Positions 1 through 11,829 of a stretch of 64,000 bases of DNA are shown one piece after another. Position 1 is the stretch's first letter, and every line of letters starts with the position of its first letter. The DNA is taken from contig NC_133161.1 of the NCBI RefSeq assembly GCF_040802235.1, forward strand, positions 144,637,121 to 144,701,120. Direction: 5' to 3'. The DNA is from Manis javanica. Taxonomy: Eukaryota > Chordata > Mammalia > Pholidota > Manidae. The notes beneath the pieces were generated by a model. That model was not told the origin of the DNA. It was given only the letters and a program-made list of their open reading frames with translations, and searched no databases. Made by a program: the position numbers and the translations under genes.

Positions 1-1044
1 ACTACTATGTAATTAAGCCTCCATTAAAAACCCAAGAGCTTTTTGTCCTTTTTCCCTTTTTTGGAGAGCTTCCATATTTGGGGAACCAGAAGAATTTTCC
101 CACCATGCCACCAAGCTAGGCCCAGAGCTCCACCAGGACAGAAGCTCCTTTGTTCAGGACCTGGCCCTATGTATCTCTTCATCTGGTTGTTGATTTGTTT
201 TGGTAAATGTGTGTCTCCCTGAATTCTGTGAGCCACTGGAGCAAATGAATCCAACATAAGCAGGAGGTCACTGAAACCTCCCATCTACATCCAGGTAACA
301 ACAGCCTAGGGCTTGCAATTGGTATCTGAAGGAGGGGTGTCGGGCAATCCTGCAGGACTGATGCCTTAAATCTGTGGGATCTGATGCTATCTTTCTGAAG
401 ATAGTGTCAGAACTGAACTGAATTCTTGGACACCCTGGCACCTGAAAATTGCTTGGTGTTGGGTCAAGGAAGCCCACATTGGAATTAAATCCAGAGAACC
501 TTAATTTAGATCTACCCCAGACAGGCAAGGGGACACTAGGAATCCCAGATCATCTTGATCTAATCCAGAACTGAAATTAAAAGGCTGGGCTTCAGTTCTT
601 GTAAAAACTTATTTTACATCTGTTTCATCTATACTCCTGCAATTTAGGACTTCAGGAACCCAATCTGAAAACCTAGAGTTTCCCAGAGTCCTCTACCTTG
701 GCAGGCCCTAATTCCAATTTTTTGTCCTCCTTGACATGAACATTTTGAGCACTCTATTCAGCCTCTCAGCTGTCACTTCCAGAATCAGCAATGACCTCAT
801 GGGCAAGGAAGCCTGAAATATCAGGCTCACTTCTCAGACCTTTCCTTACCTTCCAGAACTTGGCCTCATAATTCCTCATTGTCTTTATAGCTCTTCAGTG
901 TCTTCTAGCTTTTCTAGTCATCACCAGTGTATCTGGTTTGAAACAACCCAGTCTAACTTTGGTAAAAGCAAAAGTCTGGCATCTTACTCTGTATTTCACA
1001 TTTAAAAATACCTATTTTTTTATGATAAGCTCATGAGCTTTTTT
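1..1044. other. No gene recognised (CBL intron)
   Basis: I see no exon, RNA gene or clearly identifiable repeat here. Open frames are short and lack domain-like composition. Confidence 0.5.
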
Positions 1045-1260
1045 GAAATGTCTAAATGATTCCATTCTATGGATAAGCCATAACATTTCTTAACCATCCA
1101 CCTCACTTTGGTTTAACTTTTATGTTGTTTTCAAGTCTTTACTATTGAAAACATCACTGTGATGAACATCTTTGGGCATTTTATTCTACTGTACATCAGA
1201 TTATTTTATGAGGACAGATTCCCCTAGAGGTGGAAACATTAGGTCCATCGAAAACAACTG
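1045..1260 (-). repeat. Old LINE-1 fragment, antisense to + strand
   Basis: The stretch resembles the reverse complement of the 3' part of old L1 elements: a patchy match to the block around 'tatggataagccata' followed by 'actgtgatgaacatctttgg'. It is strongly diverged. Orientation would be the same as CBL. The match is by eye and the boundaries are approximate. Confidence 0.4.
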
Positions 1261-1919
1261 CAGGATTCCCAGTTAATAACTACTCATCAATGATCCTTTA
1301 AATGGTAAGACAATATTAAATTTTTAAAGCTAGATATTTCATTCTCTGAACACCATTCCCTGAACTCTTGAAAAATAGCCCTATATAAGCCTAGCAAATA
1401 AATATAAGCTGACTCAACAAAAATATTTGATGAATATTTTAACAGTATTTTAGGAAGCTGCTCATCCTATCACAGGTTTTAAGCCAAAAGGGAACATAGC
1501 CAAGACTCTACCTCAGAAGACAACTATATTCTAAGTGCCAGAGTTAAGAACTCACATTAATAAAACAAACAGTCCTCAATTTGTGCCACATTCCAAAACT
1601 TTACTTTAAATCAGTTGTTTATAATTCAGAATATATTTTCACAAAATATACCTTTATAATAAAAAAACTAAAATGGTAGGTTTCTAGGTTAATTCATGGA
1701 GATAGGCAGGGGAGACTGACATTAAGACTAAGGGCTCAAGATCCAACAAGGACTACAAGAGGCATATGATTGAAGGTTTTTATTTTGAGAGAAAATTGAA
1801 CATGTTTTATAAGGACCAAGAACAAGAAGAGAAAGAGATATATGAAAAGCTGAGGTTTCTGACAACAGTGGGAAATGGGATCTACACCACAACTAGGGAC
1901 ACTAAACACCATTAAAAGA

Positions 1920-2175
1920 AGGGACACCTCGAAGGGGATTGAGGGGTATTATGCTTAGTCCACATGATGTGGGGGGTCCCAGGGAGAACAGTGTAGCCCA
2001 GAGAAGGCACATAGTGGATCTGTGGCATCTTGCTACACTGATGGCCAGTGACTGCATTGGGGTATGGGTGGGGACTTGATAATATGGGTAAATGTAGTAA
2101 TTACATTGTTTTTTCATGTGAAACCTTCATAAGAGTGTATATTAATCATACCTTAATAAAAAAAAAGAAAAAAAG
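1920..2175 (+). repeat. LINE-1 3' end fragment
   Basis: This carries the L1 3' untranslated block also seen at 8,540-8,757: 'tgataatatgggtaaatg', then 'catgtgaaaccttcataaga', then an AATAAA-containing A-rich tail near 2,155-2,175. It belongs to the same lineage of L1 as the other plus-strand copies in this intron and is antisense to CBL. Confidence 0.75.
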
Positions 2176-2379
2176 AACGGACACCTACTTCTAAAACAGA
2201 AAGAAAGGGAGTTAAGACAGGTTCAGACAGAGAGAAACTCAGAGATATGAAGGCAATAAGTTAAAGAAGGTTGTATTTGATGGTTTTGATTTTTCTCAAT
2301 GTATCCATTCAACAAATATATGTTAGGCACTGGAACGCATAAGTGGAAGACAATATTACATTCTAAAATCTGAGATCAT

Positions 2380-3665
2380 AGGACTCCTAAAAGAAAACAT
2401 AGATGATTAAGTTCCTTGACACTGGTCTTGGCAATGATTTTTTGGATCTGATTCCAAAGGCAGGGCAACAAAAGCAAAACAAAAGCAAAAACAAACAATC
2501 AAACTAAAAAGCTTCTGCATAGCAAAGGAAACCATCAACAAAATGAAAGGGCAACCTACTGAATGGGAGAAGACATTTGCAAATCATGTATCTGATAAGG
2601 GGTTACCATCCAAAGTTACATAAAGAACTCATAAAACTTAATACCAAAAAAAATAAACAATCCAATTTAAAAATGGGCAGAGCACCTAACTAGACATTTT
2701 TCCGAAGAAGACATACAAATGGCCAACAGGCACATGAAGAGATGCTCAGCATCACTAATCATCAGGGAAATGCAAATCAAGACCACAATGAGACATCACC
2801 TCACTCACTAGTCGGTGAGTATACTATGTACTAGAATAGCTAGTGTAAAAAAAAAAAAAAAAAAAAAAGCCCAAGAAATAACAAGCGTGGGCGAGGATGT
2901 GGAGAAAAGGAAACCCTTGTGCACTGCTGGTAAGAATGCAAACTGGTGCAGCCACTATGGAAAGAGTATGGAGGTTCCTCAGAAAATTAAAAAATGCAAC
3001 TACCATGTTATCTAGTCATCCCACTTCTGGGTATTTATATGAAAAAAAACCACTAATTCAAAAAAGATATACACGGCTATGTTCACTGCAACAAAGATAC
3101 AGAACCAACCTAAGTGTCCAATGATGGATGAATGCATAAAGACAATGAGGTACATATATATGATTGAATGCTATTCAACATAAAAAAAGAACAAAATCTT
3201 GCCATTTGTGACAACTTGGATGAATCTTGAGGGCATTATACTGTGGAATAAGCCAGACAAAGACAAACATTATATGGTTTCACTTATATGTGGAATCTAA
3301 AAAACAAAACAAAAGAATTCATAGATACAGCAAACAGACTGGTGGTTGCCAGAGGGGAGAGGGGATGGGTAGAGGTCAGGAAGTACAAATCTGCGGTTAT
3401 AAAATAAACAAGTCATGGGGATGTAATGTACAGCATGGTGATTACAGTCAGTATATTGTGTTGCATACTTGAAAGCTGCTAAGAGAACAAATCCAAAAAG
3501 TTCTTATCATGAGAAAAAAATTTTTTTTTCATAACTTTGTATGGTGGTAGATGGTAACTAGACTTATTGTGGTGATTACTTTACAATGTACACAAATATC
3601 AAATCATGATATACATCTGAAACAAATAATGTTATATGTCAATTAAACTTAAATAAAAAAAGAAA
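2380..3665 (+). repeat. LINE-1 3' end (ORF2 C-terminal part and tail)
   Basis: The start matches the ORF2 C-terminal region of L1 ('ccttgacactggtcttggca'). The copy continues through typical L1 blocks, including the one around 'tatggaggttcctcagaaaa', to an A-rich end at about 3,660. It is 5'-truncated, with many stops, and has an internal run of about twenty A at 2,847-2,868. The subfamily looks different from, and older than, the 7,793-8,757 copy because the 3' untranslated block differs. Confidence 0.8.
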
Positions 3666-3906
3666 AATATCAGGCTCTACACAGAGAATTAAAATAGACT
3701 AATATTATAATATGCTGGATGATTACTTTAGAAGGGTGAAGAAAGAAAGCTTCTGAGGTGAATCTAGGCTAAGAGTTGACATTACAGGAAGGAGCTAGCC
3801 ATACAGAATCAGAAGGGTGGCCCAAACAGAGGGAACAACTAATACAACAGCCCTAAAGTAGAAACAAGTTTGGATTTGTTTGAAGAATAAAAAGATCAGT
3901 GAGACT

Positions 3907-3912
3907 AAAATG
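3907..3912. repeat. Target-site duplication, left copy
   Basis: AAAATG directly before the LTR terminus, identical to the copy at 4,247-4,252. Confidence 0.85.
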
Positions 3913-4246
3913 TGTCGCGCGCCCCGTCCTCGCCGGCAAGAACAGCACGCAACAACAGCAGGATTCTTCTGCAGAAAGCTTTATTCTTCAGCTCTTTGTG
4001 AAACAAATGAGTTGGGCAGGACCCAGAGGGGAAGGAGAGGCTTGCTTATATAGTTCTCATGCTCTGACCTGGTTGGTGCGGCTCCATATGCCTTATTAGC
4101 ATAACCATTTGGTGGGTCTCATTGGTCCTTATGCCAAGGCGCAATTAGCATGTAGTTTAGTGGTGTGGGATGATTTGTCATTAGGAAGTTCGGGGCCTTC
4201 CGGCTGCCCTGCATGGGGCGCTATTTTCTGAGCGCGGCTGCCAACA
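3913..4246 (-). mobile_element. Solo endogenous retrovirus LTR
   Basis: A 334-bp GC-rich element begins TG and ends CA. It is flanked by the identical 6-bp duplications AAAATG at 3,907-3,912 and 4,247-4,252. Read on the minus strand it has LTR order: a CCAAT box (ACCAATGAG), a TATA box (CTATATAAG), a polyadenylation signal (AATAAA), then a short R/U5 ending in GCGCGCGACA. No gag-pol-env sequence is present, so it is a solo LTR left after recombination between two LTRs. A 6-bp duplication is typical of betaretrovirus-like (class II) elements. It lies in CBL intron 1 in the same orientation as CBL. Intact ends and duplications suggest a fairly young insertion. Confidence 0.85.
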
Positions 4247-4252
4247 AAAATG
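4247..4252. repeat. Target-site duplication, right copy
   Basis: AAAATG directly after the LTR terminus, identical to the copy at 3,907-3,912. Confidence 0.85.
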
Positions 4253-4435
4253 TAGAAAGCACTGAAAAGAGAGTGATTAAGAAAGACATGCAGAATCAGC
4301 AGAGACTTAACAAGGAGACATTATGATAAAGCCCTAAAATACAAGCTTTTAAGTTTTCCATTAAAATTTAAAAGGAAAAAATGTTTGAATATTTTGACCA
4401 GATTGCATCAACCAGCCATATCAAAATGTCCTGTT

Positions 4436-4600
4436 TCAGTCATTTACCTCTAGCAAATTTGTTAACCTCTGAGCCTCAGTTCTGTTAGCTGTAAAAACAG
4501 AGCTAATACCTACTTCATAATAAATATGTATGAAAGGCCTGCACAGTTGCCAATAAATAAGGCATTCAGTAAGTGTTAGTTCTCCCCATTTCCCTACAAG
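4436..4600 (+). repeat. MIR SINE
   Basis: Old tRNA-derived SINE. The core block 'gttaacctctgagcctcag' and the downstream 'taaggcattcagtaagtgtt' match MIR in plus orientation, with heavy divergence. Confidence 0.7.
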
Positions 4601-6270
4601 GTGGCCAGGCTTATCTGGAGGAGTAGGTAGGAATTACCTGTTGAAGACAGACTGGTAGACCTCATATCACCCTCTGATGACTCCCAGAAACTCACACCAT
4701 TTTTCTACCATCCTGGCCCATGCCACAGCTACCTTCCCAGGCCTGTATGGTCTCTGACTAACTGGCAACCAAGGAACACAGAAAAGGCAGCAGGCAACCC
4801 AGGAAGAGGGTGACCAACAATCTGCTAAAGCTAAAGTATCCACATTTTCAAAGGTCCAAACCAAGCAGAGCTCCCAGCAACAGTGTTTACTCTTATAGCC
4901 GCGGCTACACATAGCAACCTATACATGCTCCCTATTTAAAAGCAAATGCATTAACACCACAGAATTCAGGTTAAAATTCAGGTATTTGCCTAATACCTCT
5001 GGAAAAATGGTATACTTCCTTTTAACAACATCAAAAGCAAACTAAACTGCTTGGGTCTTATATACAATGACCAACTATAATATGCAATCGATAAATGCTA
5101 ATGACAACAAACTGAAAAATAAATCACCCTTCATAACATACCAGACTTAAAATATCCCATTTAAATATGTCTCCAAAACACTTAATTTGGCTGCATTTTC
5201 AAACTAGTACCAGGTACCTCCCAAAAATGTTATTTGTCCCTTCTTAGAATGTGACCTTGTAAAGATCATTTATAGATTAGGTGTCTGATTTTCTCAAGAT
5301 CTTTTGGGGATGAAACATCACATGGCCAGAGAAATCAGTACTCCTCAAACAACTCAACACAGACCATAAATAAAATATGCAGGCAGACCTACTCTTCTGA
5401 TATTAAAATCTTCTGGAAAGAAAAAGAAATGCTGAGTATTTATAACCTCTAGGAAAAAAGTTCCAAAAAGGCACTGAGTAATTCAAGTCAATAGTTAACA
5501 AACACCAAAAGTCAAAACAACCTGCCTTTATTACTTAGTTAATTCTTAACTGGCAGTCATAGTTAACTAAAGCATAAATGTACATACTAAGCTGAAAAAA
5601 CATTCACAAAAAAATTTCTGAAAGATAAAATATTTTTTTGCTCAGTCTGTCTTCTATTTGGCAAACTTCATTTTGCCTTCCAAGTCTTGCAACACAACAA
5701 TGGCTGCCTTTACTTCTGCCTGTACATTTAGAGCATCACTCAAAACAATGTCAAAAAGAAACGTACTTAGCTCTGGGAAACCGAGAGTATCCTTGTAGCG
5801 CTGCCATATATTCTGCTCACAACAGCTTTCTCACCTGCCTACCTCCTCCCTTTGCTTCTGCCAAGCCTCAATGTTCAACAGAAAAAATTTGGGAAGTGCT
5901 ATGATCACAATAGAGAATAAAATTATGCTTGGAAATTGCTTTTAAAAAGAGAAAAGAAGCTACAGAGAACAATGCCTAACTTCACACAGAATCTTTTCTA
6001 ACATTAAGGAAGAGCTTGCTTTTCTAATTAGGCAGAAAACTATAAGCATATAGGTCTAGGAATGAACAACTGAGTATTTGTATCTCTGTAGACCTCAACT
6101 TACCTGTGGAAGCATTTTTTATTTCCAACTTTTTAATGTGTTAAACCACGATTAAAATAGGCTTTGTATTTCAAAAATGAGTATTCAGTATGTTGAACTA
6201 TACACGAAACACAGAAAATCTAATTACAGTTTTCAAAGAACCAATATTGCTCAAGACAACAGGAGGCATA
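4601..6270. other. No gene recognised (CBL intron)
   Basis: AT-rich intronic sequence. A GC-richer patch at 4,670-4,910 has no recognisable coding or repeat signature. I see nothing I can name. Confidence 0.5.
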
Positions 6271-6274
6271 GCAC

Positions 6275-6460
6275 AAAGGAGAGTAAGTCCAGAGAGCTGG
6301 GTTCTAGTCTGATGACTGGAATTGACAGCTCTGTTGACCTTAGGCAAGTTATTCATCTCTCTGGATCTCAGTGTCTGTCTCTGTAAAGGAAAGTGATTAA
6401 TTTCTAAAGTTTAATTGATTAATTTCTTAAAGTCCTCTTAAAGCTTCAAGTTTTAGAAAC
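6275..6460 (+). repeat. MIR SINE
   Basis: 'ctgggttctagtctgatgac' and 'cttaggcaagttattcatct' match the MIR core (question of lineage aside, the order is that of the plus strand). Confidence 0.7.
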
Positions 6461-7369
6461 TCATCAACTCAGAAACTTGAATAGGTTGAACAGTTTTACA
6501 AGTGTAAATACACAGTGAAGCTTTTAAATGAAAACTCATGATTTTTTCAAAGAGCAATCAGAAATCTTTATTTTTTAAAAGAAACATATCAACACTAGAT
6601 AAATGGCCCCAAGAAAAAAGCCTTCTATTTCTAATTACTATTCTCCATTACTGACTTATCAAAACTCCATGCAGGAACTTGAACTGTAATTACTACCTAA
6701 CACTTCTCAAATACCACCCGACACTATTTATTAAAAACACCATGCCACTTATAACTAATTACCAATCTCATTACTTTCATTTATCACATTAACTACTGAA
6801 GAAAGAATACAATGTATGAAATCAAATCATCATCATGCACTAGCTTAACCATACAGTTTTTATACATGGATTCTATTTCTAAAAGGAAATAGTAATTCTC
6901 TACTCAGACTGATAAGTGCAACATCAAACCAAATACTTAGCATGAACTAGAGATTAAATGATTTAAGCATGATTTTTGGATGTCAGACACTAACTTAAAT
7001 ACAACTGTGGATGAGGATGTTGCAGAGGCACCTGGCAGGCCTAAGCCTCTCCCCATTTCTAATTCCCTTTCTTTTCTCCTCAGAGACTAAGTTATGGTTT
7101 GCCTCATGATTCCCAGAGCCCTTTGTAGATATTCAATGACCGGATTCTAAGCATGCGTGCACTGGGTCATCTTCTAATGCCCCAGAGCACTTGGCATATA
7201 GTTTGTGATCAACAGAAGTGTGATTGTGGAAGGATGCTAACCTTATTTTCACCTAAGGTAAGTAGGAATCAGCTACTATATTTAAATCAACAAACCAGAC
7301 AAGGACTGTGGGTGGAAGCAGATATTTCTGGAGGGCAATGTGCTAATATGCATTTCCTAAAACTTTAAT
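6461..7369. other. No gene recognised (CBL intron)
   Basis: AT-rich sequence without a recognisable element. Confidence 0.5.
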
Positions 7370-7792
7370 GTATGATTCCTTTGACTCAGCACATTTCATT
7401 TCTGGGAGTTTATTCTAAAGAAATATTTAGAAACTGCATGATGGATACTCACTGTGGCATTGTTTCTAATATTAAAAATCAGAAACAATCTAGAAGATTA
7501 TCAAAGGAATTTATTGAATATACATATATAATTATAAAATCTTATGCAGTCCTGTAAAAAAAAAAATTCAGGGAGCCCTATATATGATATTAACATGGAA
7601 AATTTCCATAATGTAGCAACTTTAAAAGATAAAAAATTTCTAGAACCATTTTTATTTAAAAATCCCACTTTGGCTTAAAAATACTTAATTTTGAGTATGT
7701 ATTACTTTCAAAATTTAAGAATAATTTTAAACTTCAATATAAATAAGACCTATTATATTATTTCTTCAAAAAAAATCTTTTTTTTTTAAAGT
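7370..7792 (+). repeat. Old LINE-1 3' fragment
   Basis: The blocks around 'tttctgggagtttattctaa' and 'gcattgtttctaatattaaa' resemble the end of ORF2 in ancient L1 families. It is immediately followed by a younger L1 3' end at 7,793. Boundaries are approximate. Confidence 0.5.
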
Positions 7793-8757
7793 TTTTATTA
7801 AATGGGCAGAGGATCTGACTGGACATTTCTCCAAAGAAGAAAATCTGAATGGCCAACAGGCACATGAAAAGATGCTCCACATCACTAATCATCAGGGAAA
7901 TGCAAATTAAAACCACAATGACATATCACCTCACACCAGTTAGGATGGCCAACATCCAAACAAGAAACAACAAATGCTGGCGAGGATGCAGAGAAAGGGG
8001 AACCCTCCTACACTGTTGATGAGAATGTAAATTTGTTCAACCATTGTGGAAAGCAATATGGAGGTTTCTCAAAAAACTAAAAATAGAAATACCATTTGAC
8101 TCAGTAATTCTACTCCTAAGAATTTACCCAAAGAAAACAAGATCCCTGATTCAAAAAGACATATGCACCCCTATGTTTATCATAGCACTATCTACAATAG
8201 CCAAGATAGGGAAGCAATCTAAGTGCCCATCAGCAGATGAATGGATACAGGAGATGTGGTACATATACACAATGGAATACTACTCAGCCATAAGAAGAAA
8301 ACAAATCCTACCATTTGCAACAACATGGATGGAGCCAGAGTGTATTATGCTCAGTGAAATAAGTCAGGCGGAGGAAGACAAGTACCAAATGATTTCCCTC
8401 ATTTGTGGAGTATAACAAAGCAAAACTGAAGGAACAAAACAGCAGCAGATTCACAGACTCCAAGAAGGGACTAGAGGTTATCAAAGGGGAGGGCTTGGGG
8501 AGGAGGGGTGGAAAGGGAGGGAGAAGGGGATTAAGGGACACTATAATTAGCAATGACAATATAGGTAGGTCATGCAGAAGGCAGTACAGCACAGAGAAGA
8601 CAACCAATGACTCTATAGCATCTTACTACACTGATGGACAGTGACTACAATGGGGGGGTGAGGACTTGATAATATATATGGGTGAATGTTGAAACCACAA
8701 TGCTGTTCATGTGAAACCTTCATAAGACTGTAGATCAATGATAATTTAATTAAAAAA
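7793..8757 (+). repeat. LINE-1 3' end, 5'-truncated
   Basis: The copy starts within ORF2 ('aatgggcagaggatctgact') and runs through the ORF2 C-terminus into the 3' untranslated region and A-rich end at about 8,750. A 123-codon open stretch (8,044-8,415) preserves the conserved L1 ORF2 tail, including the residues MEYYSAIRRKQILPF. Its 5' part is closely similar to 63,660-64,000, so both belong to related L1 subfamilies. It is antisense to CBL. Confidence 0.85.
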
Positions 8758-8799
8758 AATTTTTTTCAGTTTATCTAAAATAAAATCAACTATGGTATG

Positions 8800-8975
8800 G
8801 AGCGTTGCTTCTTCAAGTATCATTCCTGGAACCAGCTGTGTTGACATCACCTGGAAGCTGGTCAGAAATGCTCAATCTCAGGCCGCACCCCAGATTCAGA
8901 TCTACTCAGCCTCTACACTTTAACAAGATCCCTAGATAGTCTGAATTCATGTTAAAGTCTGAGAAGCAATGGTTT
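8800..8975 (+). repeat. MER5A-like hAT DNA transposon
   Basis: Internal blocks 'ttgacatcacctggaagctg' and 'aggccgcaccccagattcag', followed by 'tttaacaagatccctagata', match MER5A, a non-autonomous hAT-Charlie element. The termini are eroded. Confidence 0.75.
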
Positions 8976-9029
8976 ATAAGGAATCATTTAACAGAGTCTG
9001 AATACCAGTTTAAGATCCACATAAAAAAA

Positions 9030-9180
9030 AAAAAAGTATTAGCTGGGTAACTTAGGTGACTTATCTCTCTGAATCTCAGTTTCATGCTCATAAAAAATAT
9101 TTTGAGATTTTTAATATATCAGTAGATGTGAAACTAGGAACTGCTCTACAATATAAGGAATAATTAAAACTTAGTTACCA
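9030..9180 (+). repeat. MIR fragment
   Basis: 'gtgacttatctctctgaatc' with following 'tcagtttcatgctcataaaa' matches the MIR core in plus orientation. Confidence 0.55.
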
Positions 9181-10884
9181 GTCTTAGGGAGTAAATGCTA
9201 AAAAAAATCAACAACTTGCTCAAGTAGATAAATCTTCTCAGACCACTTAGGGAAAAGGTAAGACTGGAGTAGTGACCTCTAGAGAGGGTAGTCATTTGAG
9301 GTGTGAGATGTAAAAAGGGACTTTTACATTTTGTTCTGTATATTCTATGATTTATAAATTGCTTTTCACAAAGAGTGTTACACCTATGTACTGATATTCA
9401 AAGTCAGCCTAAGAAAGGAGGAGGCAAGAATTAGGATCCCATCCTATTCACTGAAGTACCAATGAGTTGGCCTCATTTTAAGACTTCCTTGTGGCTGATT
9501 CCAGAGTCAGAGGGCAGGCAACCATCAGTGGTGGTCGTGAGGAGACCACGTAGCAGAGTCGGCTAAGCAAGACACCATCCTCCAGCTGCAGAGAGGAGAC
9601 CCGGAGCCATCACTGATTCCTTCTGAAGGCACCATGGGAGCTTCTGTGGTAGTGGCACATGTCCGCAGGGCTCCAATCCCCAGCGGGTGTGCACCACCAA
9701 TGCCATCATTAGCACCCTCCTCCGTGTGGAAGCTGCTGCAGCAAGGAACACTGTGGGGACAGAGCTGAGGCTGGCTTCCAGTGCTCCTGGTTGACTACTC
9801 CCACCTACTTCCTTCCAGCACAAAATGTGCTAATCATGAAAACATTTCACAATAACTTGTGTTATAATCCCCCTCTTCTAACAAACTTCATGTAGATCAG
9901 AATTAACAACTTCATTGGAAAATGTGATTGAACTTTAGATTAAATTTTCAAGCTAATACTTGGTCCATTTTTCTTTTAATGCTCTAGGTTATTCATCAGG
10001 GAAACAATTTCTTTCATGGCACAAACATTATTATGTGTTTGAGTAAAACATGAAATATGCTAAAAGCAGAGTCAGGGACCAATCTGCCTATCATTTACTA
10101 AGTTTATTACATGTATACTGCTGACTAACAACATATTCAAAACAGGTTTTACTACAGAAAGAGTCACCAAAAATTTTAATAGAAGATACAAAATGAATAG
10201 AGCACATTATTTTTTCCTGGCCTAACCCTACTTTTCTTCTAAATACCTTTCAAAATTTCTTCCACAAGTCATGTGAAATGCTCAGTTGAGCTCATTATTC
10301 CTAAGGAATTATGAAGAATTTCATACATCCTTTGGGGGATCTCCTTAATAGGCATAAAACAATATTATCATCTTTTATAATTATATATTCCCTTTATAAC
10401 CAAAAAAGGTAAAGTTACTTTAATTCAGCTCTCAAAAAAAGAGATTCCCTCCTGTTCCCCTAATTAATCATACAGATGCTTTGACCCCATTTAATTTTGT
10501 TCCATGTCCGCACTTCATTCAGCAAGTGCTCTGCTATGTGCAGAAACAGAAGCTAAGACAAAGCCTTGGTCCCGAGGAGCTGAGTATAATGGGAAAATAA
10601 AGTGTGTATGTAAGCCTCTATGATCACCATGCAAAATAACCAGAACACGTAATTGGGATACAAACCCTTAATTTAAAAGTAAATAGATATTTCACTGACT
10701 GGTACTAGTTAAACACTTATCATTCAAGAGGTGGTCTACTTTGAGTGTATACATGGCATGTGTGCATGTGTGTAAGTAAGGATTGCTGTTATGTACTTAC
10801 ACAGGTCACTTTCTGAATAAATGGCTTTTGTTACTGAGACTGTTGTATCTCTGCAGAGGTACTGTATGGAGGAAATAACTAAGT
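9181..10884. other. No gene recognised; GC-rich patch at 9,530-9,830
   Basis: Mostly AT-rich intron. Between about 9,530 and 9,830 composition becomes clearly GC-richer, and an 86-codon open frame lies on the minus strand (9,563-9,823). I recognise neither a protein domain nor a repeat there. It could be an old processed pseudogene fragment, a regulatory element or chance. Confidence 0.45.
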
Positions 10885-11040
10885 CTGAGGCGGTGGGTAA
10901 TCCTGGATTCCAAGTCAGACTCCACTGTTACCTAAATTACACAACCCTCTCTGAGCCTGTCACCTGTAAAACAGGGATGATAACCACCAAAGGTCTGCTG
11001 CAAGAAATATGTAAATTTAATGTAAGTAAAACTGATTCCC
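10885..11040 (+). repeat. MIR SINE
   Basis: 'attccaagtcagactccact' plus 'ctctctgagcctgtcacctg' and 'taaaacagggatgataacca' follow the MIR consensus order. Confidence 0.7.
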
Positions 11041-11654
11041 ATCACCACACCTCTCCCTTTCAATTACTTCTTTGGAGCATACAAAGCACTTACTATTGTG
11101 TAAGGGCCTCATGATCGGACACTACAGGAGATAGGCAGATTACAGTTGCTGTCCTCATGGAGTTTACAATATTGAGATCAAGATAAATACAGAAGAAATA
11201 TGTATAAGATGCTTAAATTTAGAGATCTCTATCATGCTGCACATACTCACATAGTCACATCACTATAATGTGATCTCCTTGGAGTGTAAGAATTTATACC
11301 TCGCACTATGTGTGGGACTTAGTGACCATGTAAAAGGAGAAAGGTAAGAAGGGAGGGAGGAAGCAGTCCAGTGAAATACACTAATTCATACATTCCATTA
11401 AGAGGATCTTACTTCCAAAATGTAGGAAATTACTCAAGAAACTTTTTTTAATGGGGGGATGGGAGGGCAAGCAGGAGAGGTAGGAAGCCAAAGAAAGAAG
11501 GATCCCTTTTGAAAATTCTTTTTAAACTTGTGCTCTAAAGGGAAGCATTGTTCCAATAAATTAGTCTATTAAGAAGGAATCAACACCTTAATGTTTTAAT
11601 GGTACAAGCTATTTTAAAATAAAAACATGGTATGGAACTAAAATACTTACAGCA

Positions 11655-11825
11655 TGATGCTCTACTTCAGAGGTGGGCAAACTACAGCCTGCAGCCTTTC
11701 TGTACATTTCTAAAGAGTTGTAAGAACAACAACAAAGAATATGGGACTGAATATGTGTCCCTCAGGCTTAAAATATTTACTATCTGTCCCTTGACAGAAA
11801 AAGTTGCCAACTCCCATTCTACTTC
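11655..11825 (-). repeat. hAT-type DNA transposon remnant
   Basis: The left end 'cagaggtgggcaaactacag' and the right end 'gacagaaaaagttgccaact' are degenerate inverted copies of each other, with 'taaaatatttactatctgtc' just inside, as in a common mammalian non-autonomous DNA transposon. Exact subfamily not assigned. Confidence 0.55.
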
Positions 11826-11829
11826 ATAA

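Noticed and set aside
8044-8607. 123-codon frame as a small novel gene
   Set aside because: It is the conserved C-terminal part of L1 ORF2 in a truncated copy.
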